Origin: an uncultured Hyphomonadaceae bacterium
GTDB taxonomy: Bacteria > Pseudomonadota > Alphaproteobacteria > Caulobacterales > Hyphomonadaceae
Length of the DNA stretch: 64,000 bases
Assembly (NCBI GenBank): GCA_913057945.1
Contig: CAJXOF010000004.1
Span: 1 to 64,000, forward strand
Direction: 5' to 3'
Below are positions 9,175 through 17,850 of this stretch, piece after piece (the first letter of the stretch is position 1; every line of letters begins with the position of its first letter). The position numbers and the translations under genes were made by a program. Under the pieces are notes generated by a model. The model worked only from the letters and a program-made list of their open reading frames with translations. It did not search any database and was not told the origin of the DNA.

Positions 9175-9870
9175 CTATTTGGTGCCGGTTCCGGATTCCG
9201 GGCCCGATTGTGGAATGGCTTGAAGGTTTGATATCCGCTGACGGTCTGACTGGCTGAAGCTCTGCATCATGGCTGACCCGCTGAGATTGAGATCAAGGCT
9301 GGCGACATGGGTGCGGCCATCCGGCGCGCGGTCGCAGGCGATCTTCATTTCGAATTGCTTGATCCTGGCCACGGGCATCGGCTTGAACGCTTTTTCCGCG
9401 ACCAGCTCGTAATTCAGGATGGCGGGCGACTGCTTGTCCACGATGACTGTCCCGCTGAGGTGCTTGTAGACCTTGTCCATGTCGTCCGGTTCGGCGCCGG
9501 GCTGAGGCTCGAAGCTGTAGGTCGCAGTTGTGTCGGTCTCACCGACCAGCGCCGCATTGGCGGGAATGTTCTCGGCAAACTCCTGGCACCAGATGTCCCC
9601 ATCCGTGTTGGCTTTCATGGTCTTGACGCGCTTGGCGAAATCCTCGCTCCAGCTGTCGGGGGATGGGGAGACGACGCTGAGGCGTTCGCCTTCGGGCTGG
9701 CTGGGGTCGACCTTCATCAGGGCCTCGACCTCTCCGGTGGAGAGCGCGAGATCAAATGTGTAGAGCGGGCCATCCGCTGAGGCGGCGAGGGCCTGTTCCA
9801 GAGGGGTCTGTGCAAACGCCGGGGCGGCGAGGGCAAGCAGGCTGGTGGCGCTGGCGAGGGAACGGATCAT
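9175..9870 (-). CDS. Secreted protein of unknown function
   Basis: 231 aa from MIRSLASATSLLALAAPAFA, a clear signal peptide; an in-frame ATG 14 codons earlier is possible and neither has a strong ribosome site. The mature protein is mostly polar, with segments DIWCQEF and IACDRAPDG carrying single Cys residues that may pair. No family recognised. It converges on the serine hydrolase gene with a three-base gap. Confidence 0.6.
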   Translation of the reverse strand: MIRSLASATSLLALAAPAFAQTPLEQALAASADGPLYTFDLALSTGEVEALMKVDPSQPEGERLSVVSPSPDSWSEDFAKRVKTMKANTDGDIWCQEFAENIPANAALVGETDTTATYSFEPQPGAEPDDMDKVYKHLSGTVIVDKQSPAILNYELVAEKAFKPMPVARIKQFEMKIACDRAPDGRTHVASLDLNLSGSAMMQSFSQSDRQRISNLQAIPQSGPESGTGTK

Positions 9871-9979
9871 GACGGGGCTCTGTTGCAGTGTCTGAAAAAG
9901 AATTTTGGGCACAGCTCACCTCAACGCATAGTGAAAGACAAAGGAAATCTCCCACTCTTGCGACACTTTAATCCCTCTC

Positions 9980-12478
9980 ATGGCTGACAGCGCGCTTTCC
10001 CCCTTTGTCCTGCCCGACCCGTTCGAGGCCTGGTTTGCAGGGCGTGGCTGGCAGGCGCGCCCGCACCAGCTGGCGCTCGCCGAAGAGTCGCTGAAGGGTG
10101 AGAGCGCCTTGCTGATCGCGCCGACGGGCGGGGGCAAGACGCTGGCGGGGTTCCTCGGCAGCCTGATTGAACTGCGCGCGCGCAAGCGGGCGGCGAATTC
10201 CGACCGGCCCGCCCTGCACACACTCTACATCTCGCCGCTGAAGGCGCTGGCGGCGGATGTGCAACGCAACCTCATGGGCCCGGTCGAGGAAATGGGGCTG
10301 GGCATCAGGATCGAGAGCCGGACGGGGGATACACCCTCCCATGTGCGTCAGCGCCAGAGACGGACGCCGCCGGACATCCTGCTGACCACGCCGGAACAAC
10401 TCGCGCTGTTTCTTGCCTCCGACCATGCGAAGGAATTCTTTGCCGACCTCAAATGCGTGATCGTGGACGAAATCCACGCCATGGCGGCCTCGAAGCGCGG
10501 CGACCTGCTGGCGCTCGGTCTTGGAACGCTGGCGAGCTGGGCCCCCGCCTGTCGCTTCATCGGCCTGTCGGCGACGGTGCGTGAACCGGACGTGCTGGCG
10601 GACTGGCTGGATCTGCGTCCCAGCGGGCATGATGTGCGCATCCTGACGGCCGCGGGCGGCGTCTCGGCGGATGTGGATATCCTGATCTCGAAACAGCGGA
10701 TTCCGTGGTCGGGACATTCCGGGCGGTTTGCCGTGCCGGAAGTGTACGAGGCCATCAAGCAGGCGACCATGACGCTGGTCTTCGTCAATACGCGCAGCCA
10801 GGCCGAACTGATGTTCCAGGAGCTGTGGCATGCCAATGAGGACGGGTTGCCGATTGCACTTCACCATGGCTCGCTCGCGCGGGAACAGCGCACCAAGGTC
10901 GAGGCGGCGATGGCGGCTGGCGCCCTGAAGGCGGTGGTCTGTACGTCCACACTCGATCTCGGCATCGACTGGGGCGAGGTGGACCTCGTGATCCAGATGG
11001 GCGCGCCGAAAGGGGCCGCCCGCCTGATCCAGCGGATTGGCCGGGCCAATCACCGGATGGACGAGGCCAGCCGGGCCGTCCTTGTGCCGACCAACCGGTT
11101 CGAGGTGCTGGAGTGCCGCGCGGCGGAAGCGGCGGTCGAGGCGGGTGAAATTGACGGGGAAGGGGTGCGCGAGGGCTCACTGGACGTGCTGGCGCAGCAT
11201 GTCATGGGCCGGGCGTGTGGCGACGGATTCCGGCTGGAGGCGCTTTATGAGGATATTGTCCGCGCCGCGCCCTATGCGTGGCTCGACTGGGAGACCTATG
11301 AGCGGATCGTCGATTTCGTGGCGAGCGGCGGCTATGCGCTGAAGACCTATGACCGGTTCCACCGCATCGTGCGGCGACCGGACGGGGTGTGGGTGGCACG
11401 CACGGCCCGCGACGCACAGGCGCACCGGATGAATGTCGGCGCGATTGTGGAATCGCCCATGCTGGCCGTGCGGCTGGCGCAATTCATCGGCAAGGAAAAA
11501 CCGGGCGAAAAGCGCAGCGTGCGGGCGGGGCTCAAATTGGGTGAGATGGAAGAATATTTCCTCTCCACCCTGACGCCGGGCGACACATTCCTGTTTGCCG
11601 GCGAAGTGCTGCGCCTTGTCGGTGTGGAGGGCATGGACGCCTTGGTCGTGCGCGCAGTTGGCGACCGTCCGGCGATCCCGTCCTATAATGGCGGCAAGTT
11701 CCCGCTGACGACCTTTCTGGCGGATCGCGTCCGCAAGATGATCCATGACCCGGCGCAATGGGAAGGGTTGCCAGACCCAGTGCGCGAATGGTTCGAGATC
11801 CAGAAGCTGAAATCGGAAATTCCGCCGCCGGATCATCTGCTCGTGGAAACCTTCCCGCGCGGCGACCGGCATTACCTCGTCTGCTATCCCTTCGAGGGGC
11901 GGCTGGCGCACCAGACGCTCGGCATGTTGCTGACGCGGCGGCTGGAGCGGATGGGTGCGAAGCCCACCGGCTTTGTCGCCAGCGAATATGCGATGGCGGT
12001 CTGGGGCATGGAGGACATGTCCGAAGTGGATATGGACGCGTTGTTCCATCCCGACATGATGGGCGACGATCTTGAAAGCTGGCTGGACGAAAGCGCGCTG
12101 ATGAAGCGGACCTTCGGCCAGTGCGCGCAGATTTCCGGCCTGATCCACCGCAACCTTCCGGGCAAGGAAAAGAATTCACGGCAGGTGAGTTTTTCCTCCG
12201 ATCTGATCTATGACGTGCTGCGCAGTCATGAGCCGGACCATATCCTGCTACAGGCCGCCCGGCAGGATGCGGCAACGGGCCTGCTGGATGTGCGCCGCCT
12301 GTCGGACGCGCTGGTGCGTATCCGTGGCAAGATCGACCATCAGGCACTGGAAAAGATCAGCCCCTTCGCCGTGCCCGTCATGCTGGAGATCGGCAAGGAG
12401 CCGGTCTCGGGCGCATCCGTACAGGACGCCATCCTGGGTGAGGCGGAAGCAGAGCTGGTCAGGGACGCGATGAGCTAG
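9980..12478 (+). CDS. Ligase-associated DNA damage response DEXH-box helicase (Lhr-like)
   Basis: 832 aa, full length. Walker A APTGGGKT (47-54), DEIH box VIVDEIHAM (163-166), GLSATV motif III, then HHGSLAREQR and a motif VI stretch LIQRIGRANHR. The rest matches the Lhr-type winged-helix and C-terminal region. Members of this family are encoded with an ATP-dependent ligase, the exonuclease (2.1-3.1 kb here) and PdeM (13.8 kb here). The gene has no obvious Shine-Dalgarno site. The stop overlaps the convergent acyltransferase stop by four bases. Confidence 0.92.
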   Translation: MADSALSPFVLPDPFEAWFAGRGWQARPHQLALAEESLKGESALLIAPTGGGKTLAGFLGSLIELRARKRAANSDRPALHTLYISPLKALAADVQRNLMGPVEEMGLGIRIESRTGDTPSHVRQRQRRTPPDILLTTPEQLALFLASDHAKEFFADLKCVIVDEIHAMAASKRGDLLALGLGTLASWAPACRFIGLSATVREPDVLADWLDLRPSGHDVRILTAAGGVSADVDILISKQRIPWSGHSGRFAVPEVYEAIKQATMTLVFVNTRSQAELMFQELWHANEDGLPIALHHGSLAREQRTKVEAAMAAGALKAVVCTSTLDLGIDWGEVDLVIQMGAPKGAARLIQRIGRANHRMDEASRAVLVPTNRFEVLECRAAEAAVEAGEIDGEGVREGSLDVLAQHVMGRACGDGFRLEALYEDIVRAAPYAWLDWETYERIVDFVASGGYALKTYDRFHRIVRRPDGVWVARTARDAQAHRMNVGAIVESPMLAVRLAQFIGKEKPGEKRSVRAGLKLGEMEEYFLSTLTPGDTFLFAGEVLRLVGVEGMDALVVRAVGDRPAIPSYNGGKFPLTTFLADRVRKMIHDPAQWEGLPDPVREWFEIQKLKSEIPPPDHLLVETFPRGDRHYLVCYPFEGRLAHQTLGMLLTRRLERMGAKPTGFVASEYAMAVWGMEDMSEVDMDALFHPDMMGDDLESWLDESALMKRTFGQCAQISGLIHRNLPGKEKNSRQVSFSSDLIYDVLRSHEPDHILLQAARQDAATGLLDVRRLSDALVRIRGKIDHQALEKISPFAVPVMLEIGKEPVSGASVQDAILGEAEAELVRDAMS

Positions 12479-13653
12479 GCGGGCTGGCGCGAGAGGCCGG
12501 ATGTGAGCCGGGAAAATATGGCTTTCCAGGCCGTTAATCGGCGTTCGGACAGTTCGGCCAGTGCAAAGCAAGCGGCAAGCGTCGTGCTTGTCAGGACAAG
12601 CCAGTGCAGCGGGTTTGCCGCGTCATAGACCGGCAGGGCGTGCAGGAATGACAGGATCGGATTGTGAAAGAGATAAATGGAAAAGGTTGCGCCAGCGCCC
12701 CAGCGGATGGCCGCTTCGAATTTCGTGCCGATCTGATCCGCTGCATTCAGCAAGCGAGCCGTGCCCATGAAGTGAAGCGCCGCAAAAATGCCAATCAGGA
12801 CGTTCCAGAGGAATTCGTCGGAGAAGCCGAACAGGAGTTTGGGAGACTTCCCGCCCAGCAGGCGCGTCGTGATATCCGTCAGCAGGGCTGGAAGATCCAT
12901 CGTTTGCGCCCCCGCATAGAGCGCCAGAGGCAGGACGCAAAAGGCGAGCGCCGCGCGTGATCCGAGGGCCGCGAAGCGGGACGTATTCATGACCTTCTGC
13001 AAGACAACACCCAATAACCAGCAAGGCAGCAGAAGCAGGACGCGCGGCCCGGCGATCAGCGCGACCACGACGAGCAGCAGGCTCCGTGTCCGTCCCTGGC
13101 AATAGATGGCCACGCCAAAGGCCACATAATACCATGCTTCATAGGCGACCGACCAGAAGGGGCCATTGGTGCCGAGACGGATATCCCCACCCCATCCCTG
13201 GGACAGGAAGGTGAGGGAAGTGAGCATCTGGGTCAGGCGATGATCCGCATTGTACCAGGGCGCATCATAAACATCCGGGAACAGGGTCGCTCCGGCGCTG
13301 TCGAGACACAGGGTCAGCAGGATGGCCGGGAGGACCACAGAGTACAGCCGCGCCAAACGGGCTGTTGAATAGTCGCCAGCGGGGCGATGTTTCGACAGGG
13401 TCGTGTGGGCGATGACAAAGCCTGACAGCACGAAGAAGATCACAACGGCATCACTGCCCAGGTTCAGGTTGCGTATCCACTCGAATTTGCCGTCTGTGTA
13501 ACGTGCATAGGCAAGGTGAGACGCGAAGACGAGCAGGGAAGCAAACAGCCTGACGGCATCCAGATAAAGGGAAAAACCCCGACCCAGCACAAATGGCGAG
13601 AAACTGTCCGGCTCGGAAACCGGCGTAGGGCGAGGCGGGCGAGCTGCCGTCAT
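12475..13653 (-). CDS. Acyltransferase family 3 membrane protein (OafA/YrhL-like)
   Basis: 392 aa, multi-pass. The N-terminal region holds LYLDAVRLFASLLVFASH, the conserved R and H of acyltransferase-3, and FFVLSGFVIAHTTL. About ten hydrophobic segments follow. Such proteins move acyl groups onto envelope sugars or lipids; the acceptor is unknown. It sits between the helicase and pdeM on the opposite strand, separating two genes usually found side by side. It overlaps the helicase end by four bases. Confidence 0.82.
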   Translation of the reverse strand: MTAARPPRPTPVSEPDSFSPFVLGRGFSLYLDAVRLFASLLVFASHLAYARYTDGKFEWIRNLNLGSDAVVIFFVLSGFVIAHTTLSKHRPAGDYSTARLARLYSVVLPAILLTLCLDSAGATLFPDVYDAPWYNADHRLTQMLTSLTFLSQGWGGDIRLGTNGPFWSVAYEAWYYVAFGVAIYCQGRTRSLLLVVVALIAGPRVLLLLPCWLLGVVLQKVMNTSRFAALGSRAALAFCVLPLALYAGAQTMDLPALLTDITTRLLGGKSPKLLFGFSDEFLWNVLIGIFAALHFMGTARLLNAADQIGTKFEAAIRWGAGATFSIYLFHNPILSFLHALPVYDAANPLHWLVLTSTTLAACFALAELSERRLTAWKAIFSRLTSGLSRQPA

Positions 13654-13800
13654 TGCCTCTGTCCGATTCTGTCAGCTGCAAGTCCACAAACCTGTAGAGA
13701 GGTTTGGTTTAAAAGCACTTAAAGGCGAGCCGACATGGTTCCTGCAGCCAAACGGGGTCTGCTGAATTGACCCGGCCGGAAATGCGGGCCAGATTCCGTG

Positions 13801-14526
13801 ATGATGACTGCTGCCGCCACGAAACCCGCTGAAACCCATCTGCACCTTGCCGGGGAGCTGCTGACGCCGCTGCCGGAGGGGGCATTGTGGTGGGCGGCAG
13901 AACGGGTGCTGGTCGTGTCGGACCTGCATTTCGAGAAGGGCAGTGCCTTTGCGGCGCGGGGGCAGATGCTGCCGCCCTATGATACGTCCGCGACGCTCTC
14001 GCTGGTCGAGCGCCTCTGCGCCGTGCTGAAGCCGCGGACAGTGATCTCGCTGGGCGACAGTTTCCACGACCGGGCCGCAGAATTGCGCCTGCCGGAACCC
14101 TATGCCCGGCGTATTCAGGCGCTGACGGCGACGCATGACTGGGTCTGGGTGGAGGGCAATCATGACCCCGACCCGCCGGCGCATCTGGGCGGGCGGGCCA
14201 GCAAGGTGCTGCGCATTGGATCGCTCGTTTTCCGGCATGAGCCGACGGGCGAGGCAGGGGAGGTAGCCGGTCACTTGCATCCGGCGGCAAAGATCATCGG
14301 GCGGGGCCGATCCGTGCGGCGGCGATGCTTTGCCAGCGATGGCGCGCGGCTGGTAATGCCGGCCATGGGTGCCTTTACCGGCGGGCTGAACGTGCTGGAC
14401 GACGCCTTCGCGCCGATCTTCCCGGAAGGGGCGATGGCATTCGCGCTGGGGCAGGAGCGCGTGTTCATGGTGGCGGCGAAAAGCCTTGTGGCCGATTTGC
14501 CACGCACAGCGCGTTGGAAATTCTAA
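13801..14526 (+). CDS. pdeM: Ligase-associated DNA damage response phosphoesterase PdeM
   Basis: 241 aa. The calcineurin-type metallophosphoesterase motifs are complete: DLHFEKG (from 41), GDSFHD (85-90), GNHD (119-122) and GHLHP (about 158). The family works with the ligase-associated helicase. Three candidate starts lie in a row (GTG 13798, ATG 13801, ATG 13804), none with a strong ribosome site; I use the first ATG. The promoter region is shared with the divergent acyltransferase gene. Confidence 0.88.
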   Translation: MMTAAATKPAETHLHLAGELLTPLPEGALWWAAERVLVVSDLHFEKGSAFAARGQMLPPYDTSATLSLVERLCAVLKPRTVISLGDSFHDRAAELRLPEPYARRIQALTATHDWVWVEGNHDPDPPAHLGGRASKVLRIGSLVFRHEPTGEAGEVAGHLHPAAKIIGRGRSVRRRCFASDGARLVMPAMGAFTGGLNVLDDAFAPIFPEGAMAFALGQERVFMVAAKSLVADLPRTARWKF

Positions 14527-14539
14527 GCGGTTATAATCG

Positions 14540-14556
14540 TTTGTGCATTGCACAAA
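14540..14556. promoter_or_regulatory. 17-bp inverted repeat downstream of pdeM, possible operator
   Basis: TTTGTGCA-T-TGCACAAA is a perfect 8-bp inverted repeat with a one-base spacer, starting just after a TATAAT-like hexamer (14532-14537). It lies 190 bases upstream of the RNA helicase start and could be an operator overlapping a transcription start. Confidence 0.35.
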
Positions 14557-14667
14557 AGCGTGCCATATGCCGCTGTAGCAGGGCGAATAGCTGCTGCTCT
14601 CGCATTGATCGTTGCCTTTTCCGGGTTCGCGTCGAGTGCGCAAACAACCGGGATGCCGATTAAAAGC

Positions 14668-14727
14668 AGGCTTCCTTAAATTTAAAGCCTAACAGGGCGC
14701 GCGGACTATTGAGTCCGCTGGGCGCCC
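14668..14727 (+). promoter_or_regulatory. Structured 5' leader of the RNA helicase gene
   Basis: Two stem-loops. The first pairs AGGCTT with AAGCCT (14668-14690). The second pairs 14695-14707 with 14712-14727: a 7-bp stem GCGGACT/AGTCCGC with ATTG loop, extended by GGGCGC/GCGCCC with a three-base bulge. It ends 18 bases before the TTG start and has no U-run, so it looks like a leader structure, not a terminator. Confidence 0.45.
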
Positions 14728-14731
14728 GCAC

Positions 14732-14749
14732 ATGAAAGTATTGATTTGA
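14732..14749 (+). CDS. Possible five-codon leader ORF overlapping the helicase start
   Basis: ATG AAA GTA TTG ATT TGA (MKVLI). Its stop codon overlaps the TTG start of the helicase gene, an arrangement that would allow translational coupling by re-initiation. It could be chance; no strong ribosome site is visible ahead of it. Confidence 0.25.
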   Translation: MKVLI

Positions 14750-16173
14750 CACAGTTTACCGAACTCGGCCTCGCCGAGCCCGTCCTCAAGGCCATTGCTG
14801 CTGAGGGCTATACCAAGCCGACTCCGATTCAGGAGCAGGCGATCCCGACCCTGCTGACCGGCCGTGACCTTGTGGGCATTGCCCAGACCGGCACCGGAAA
14901 GACAGCTGCCTTCGTGCTGCCGCTGCTGAGCCGCCTGGCCGCCAATCCCGGCCGCCCGGTCTCCAAGATGGCCCGCATCCTGATCCTGGCGCCGACACGT
15001 GAACTGGCCGCCCAGATCGCCGAAAGCGTGCGCGTCTATGGCAGCCAGATGAAACTGACCACGACGATTGTCGTGGGCGGCGTGAAGCCGGGCGGACAAG
15101 TCCGCGCGCTGGCACGCGGCGTGGATGTACTGGTGGCAACACCTGGACGCCTGCTGGACCATATGGAAACCGGCGCCGTGAAATTGAGCGGCACTGAAGC
15201 CGTTGTGCTCGATGAAGCCGACCAGATGATGGACATGGGCTTCCTGCCTGCCATCCGGAAGGTCATGAAGGCCATCCCGACGCGTCGTCAGACCCTGTTG
15301 TTCTCGGCCACGATGCCGAAGGAAATCCGCGCGCTTGCGAATGATTTCCTGAATGACCCGGCAGAAGTTGCCGTTGCAACCGTGTCCAAGCCGGCCGAGC
15401 GTATCGACCAGGCCGTCTACATGGTGAAGGGCGATGCCAAGCCACGCCTGCTGGCCGAACTCCTGTCGGCTGACGACATGGACCGCGCCATCGTGTTCAC
15501 CCGCACCAAGCATGGCGCTGACAAAGTGGTCCGCTACCTTGCCAATGAAGGCCTCTATGCCGAGGCGATCCACGGCAACAAGAGCCAGAACCAGCGCATT
15601 CGTGCCCTGGACAATTTCAAGAAGGGCAAGGCGCCGATCCTGGTCGCGACCGACATCGCCGCACGCGGCATTGATGTCGATGGCGTCAGCCATGTCGTGA
15701 ACATGGATATGCCGAACCTGCCGGAATCCTATGTCCACCGCATCGGCCGGACGGCCCGCGCTGGCAAGAGCGGCATTGCGCTGTCCTTTGTGGGTAATGA
15801 TGAGCGCGGCTACCTGCGCGACATCGAAAAGCTGATCGGTCGCAAGATCGACCGGATCGAACTGGCCGAAGACATGGCGCTTGACCTGTCCCTGCCGGAA
15901 GAGCCGGGCCCGCACACCAAGCAGAGCCGCGGTGGCGGCGGTGGTCGTGGCAGAAGCCAGGGCGGTGGACACCGTCAGGGCGGCCAGTCCCAGAACCGCA
16001 ATCGCTCCGGCGGTGGTGGTGGCGGGAAAGGTTCCCGCAGCAAGCCCGGTGGTTCGCGCGACGGTGGCGACAGAAGTGCTGCCCGGTCCGAGTCCGCTGG
16101 GGGCGGCTCCCGTCAGGGCGGCGGCCAGAAGCGCCGCAGCAAACCGAACAAGTCCTGGTCGCCTGTAAGCTAA
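14746..16173 (+). CDS. DEAD-box ATP-dependent RNA helicase (RhlE-type)
   Basis: 475 aa. Q motif region GYTKPTPIQEQ, Walker A AQTGTGKT (46-53), DEAD at 156-159, SAT, and HRIGRTARAG all present. From about residue 385 the tail is Gly/Arg/Ser/Gln-rich, a low-complexity RNA-binding extension common in RhlE-type helicases. These unwind short RNA duplexes in ribosome assembly and RNA decay, often in the cold. The start must be TTG at 14746, since no in-frame ATG or GTG precedes the conserved FTELGLAEPVL. The leader is highly structured. Confidence 0.93.
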   Translation: MTQFTELGLAEPVLKAIAAEGYTKPTPIQEQAIPTLLTGRDLVGIAQTGTGKTAAFVLPLLSRLAANPGRPVSKMARILILAPTRELAAQIAESVRVYGSQMKLTTTIVVGGVKPGGQVRALARGVDVLVATPGRLLDHMETGAVKLSGTEAVVLDEADQMMDMGFLPAIRKVMKAIPTRRQTLLFSATMPKEIRALANDFLNDPAEVAVATVSKPAERIDQAVYMVKGDAKPRLLAELLSADDMDRAIVFTRTKHGADKVVRYLANEGLYAEAIHGNKSQNQRIRALDNFKKGKAPILVATDIAARGIDVDGVSHVVNMDMPNLPESYVHRIGRTARAGKSGIALSFVGNDERGYLRDIEKLIGRKIDRIELAEDMALDLSLPEEPGPHTKQSRGGGGGRGRSQGGGHRQGGQSQNRNRSGGGGGGKGSRSKPGGSRDGGDRSAARSESAGGGSRQGGGQKRRSKPNKSWSPVS

Positions 16174-16204
16174 GGGCCGCCAGGCACTCTTTCCCCAATG
16201 TCAG

Positions 16205-16252
16205 CCTTGTTTCCGCGCCTGCCTTCCGCCAAGGATAGGCCGGAAAACAAGG
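16205..16252 (+). promoter_or_regulatory. Stem-loop reaching the ribosome site of the nitronate monooxygenase gene
   Basis: CCTTGTTTCCG (16205-16215) can pair with CGGAAAACAAGG (16241-16252) with one bulged A. The 3' arm takes the first two Gs of the GGAGGA ribosome site (16251-16256), so the fold could limit initiation. It might equally be the end structure of the helicase transcript. Confidence 0.35.
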
Positions 16253-16262
16253 AGGACATGCC

Positions 16263-17252
16263 ATGAAGACTGCCATCACAGAAATGTTCGGAATCGAGCA
16301 TCCGATCATTCAGGGCGGTATGCACTATGTCGGGTTCGCCGAAATGGCGGCTGCCGTCTCGAATGCTGGCGGCCTCGGCATCATTACGGCCCTGACGCAG
16401 AAAACCCCCGCTGACCTTGCCAATGAGATCGCGCGCTGCCGGGACATGACCGACAAGCCGATCGGCGTGAATCTGACTTTCCTCCCGGTCGTCAATGCGC
16501 CGGACTATCCGGGCTATGTGAAGGCGATCATCGAAGGCGGCGTGAAGGCCGTCGAGACCGCCGGGAACAACCCTGTGCAGGTGCTGCCGATCCTGAAGGA
16601 ACACGGCATCAAGGTGATCCACAAATGCACCGCCGTGCGCCACGCGCTGAAGGCGCAGTCGATTGGCTGTGACGCGGTCAGCGTCGATGGCTTCGAATGC
16701 GGTGGCCATCCCGGCGAGGACGATATCCCGAACATGATCCTGCTGCCCCGCGCGGCTGACGAGCTGGAAATTCCGTTCGTGTCTTCCGGCGGTCAGGCAG
16801 ACGGGCGCAGCCTTGTTGCCTCGCTTGCGATGGGCGCCTCCGGCATGAACATGGGGACACGCTTCATCGCGACGAAAGAAGCGCCTGTGCACCAGAACGT
16901 GAAGGATGCGATTGTTGCCGCCAGCGAACTCGACACACGCCTTGTCATGCGCTCCCTGCGCAATACCGAGCGTGTGCTGAACAATGCTGCGGTTGAGCGC
17001 CTGATCGAAAAGGAAAAGGCCCTCGGCGACAAGCTGGAATTCAAGGACATCATTGAGGAAGTCGCAGGCGTCTATCCGCGCATCATGAAAGACGGCGACA
17101 TGGATGCCGGTGCATGGTCGTGCGGCATGGTTGCCGGCCTGATCCACGACATTCCGACCTGTAAGGAATTGATCGACCGGATCATGAAAGAAGCCGAGGA
17201 CATCATCACGAACCGTCTGGCGGGCATGCTCGCAGGCAAGGTTCCGGCCTGA
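16263..17252 (+). CDS. Nitronate monooxygenase (2-nitropropane dioxygenase family)
   Basis: 329 aa, FMN-dependent TIM barrel. Typical segments: HPIIQGGMHYVGFAEMAAAV near the N-terminus, SNAGGLGIIT, VDGFECGGHPGE in the middle (CGGH), and FVSSGGQADGRS for phosphate binding. The family oxidises alkyl nitronates such as propionate-3-nitronate, but many members act on other flavin substrates. AAGGAGGA lies six bases before the ATG. The last 90 bases recur downstream at 17.74-17.83 kb as a broken copy. Confidence 0.88.
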   Translation: MKTAITEMFGIEHPIIQGGMHYVGFAEMAAAVSNAGGLGIITALTQKTPADLANEIARCRDMTDKPIGVNLTFLPVVNAPDYPGYVKAIIEGGVKAVETAGNNPVQVLPILKEHGIKVIHKCTAVRHALKAQSIGCDAVSVDGFECGGHPGEDDIPNMILLPRAADELEIPFVSSGGQADGRSLVASLAMGASGMNMGTRFIATKEAPVHQNVKDAIVAASELDTRLVMRSLRNTERVLNNAAVERLIEKEKALGDKLEFKDIIEEVAGVYPRIMKDGDMDAGAWSCGMVAGLIHDIPTCKELIDRIMKEAEDIITNRLAGMLAGKVPA

Positions 17253-17257
17253 TCTTC

Positions 17258-17692
17258 ATGGGGTGGGGAGTATTGAAGCCTTCCGCTGGCCTGCTGGCAG
17301 GGGTCGCACTTGCGGCCTGTGCCAGTGCGCCAGCAGAGGAAACCCTCCAGCCGCTGGCCTTGTGCCAGACCATGGTGACGGGGGATTCCGGCCTAGCCGA
17401 CAGGCTGGCCCGTGATGGGGCGGATTTGAGCGATTTCTGCGCCTGTTTCGTCACCGTCGAAGCGGGGCTGGACGCGGATACACGCGCGGATACCCATGCG
17501 CTGATGCGCAAAATCATCGAGATGCGGGAAGGCACGGACCGGTCCACGGAAGACGTTGCTGAACTGTTGGAAGATGACCGCGACGGCAGCCTTTACGGCA
17601 TCCCGGAAGAACACCTGAAACGCGGCGCCCAGCCCGTTGAGGATTCCCTGACAAGGGCACGCCGCGACCGGGCGAGTTGCCGCACACCTTAG
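17258..17692 (+). CDS. Putative lipoprotein, copy 1 of a tandem duplicate
   Basis: 144 aa. Signal segment PSAGLLAGVALAACAS with a lipobox-like LAAC. Conserved Cys pattern: LCQTM, FCACF and a Cys near the C-terminus. The next gene, at 17851, encodes a related protein of nearly equal length with the same Cys spacing (ACNGM, YCGCF, final Cys). Start is ATG 17258, five bases after the monooxygenase stop; a TTG at 17273 with GGGGAG upstream is an alternative. Function unknown; two disulfides in the periplasm are likely. Confidence 0.65.
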   Translation: MGWGVLKPSAGLLAGVALAACASAPAEETLQPLALCQTMVTGDSGLADRLARDGADLSDFCACFVTVEAGLDADTRADTHALMRKIIEMREGTDRSTEDVAELLEDDRDGSLYGIPEEHLKRGAQPVEDSLTRARRDRASCRTP

Positions 17693-17735
17693 AGTGCGCG
17701 AACCCTGGCGCGCCGACTTCCCGACCGTCCGGCCG

Positions 17736-17827
17736 GTAAGGAACTGGTCAACCAAATCATGAAAGAAGCCGGGGACATGCTCTCCAATTGTCAGGCGGAT
17801 ATGCTTCCGGGCAAGGTTCCGGCCTGA
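17736..17827 (+). pseudogene. Relic of the nitronate monooxygenase 3' end
   Basis: Aligns without gaps to 17161-17252. Translated in the parental frame it gives 29 residues ending in the same GKVPA-stop, 18 of them identical, including the run IMKEA. No start or other part of the gene remains. It marks a second unit of a tandem duplication (monooxygenase end plus lipoprotein gene) that later lost most of the monooxygenase. Confidence 0.85.
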
Positions 17828-17850
17828 TCCCAGACCCAGAAAGACTCCTC

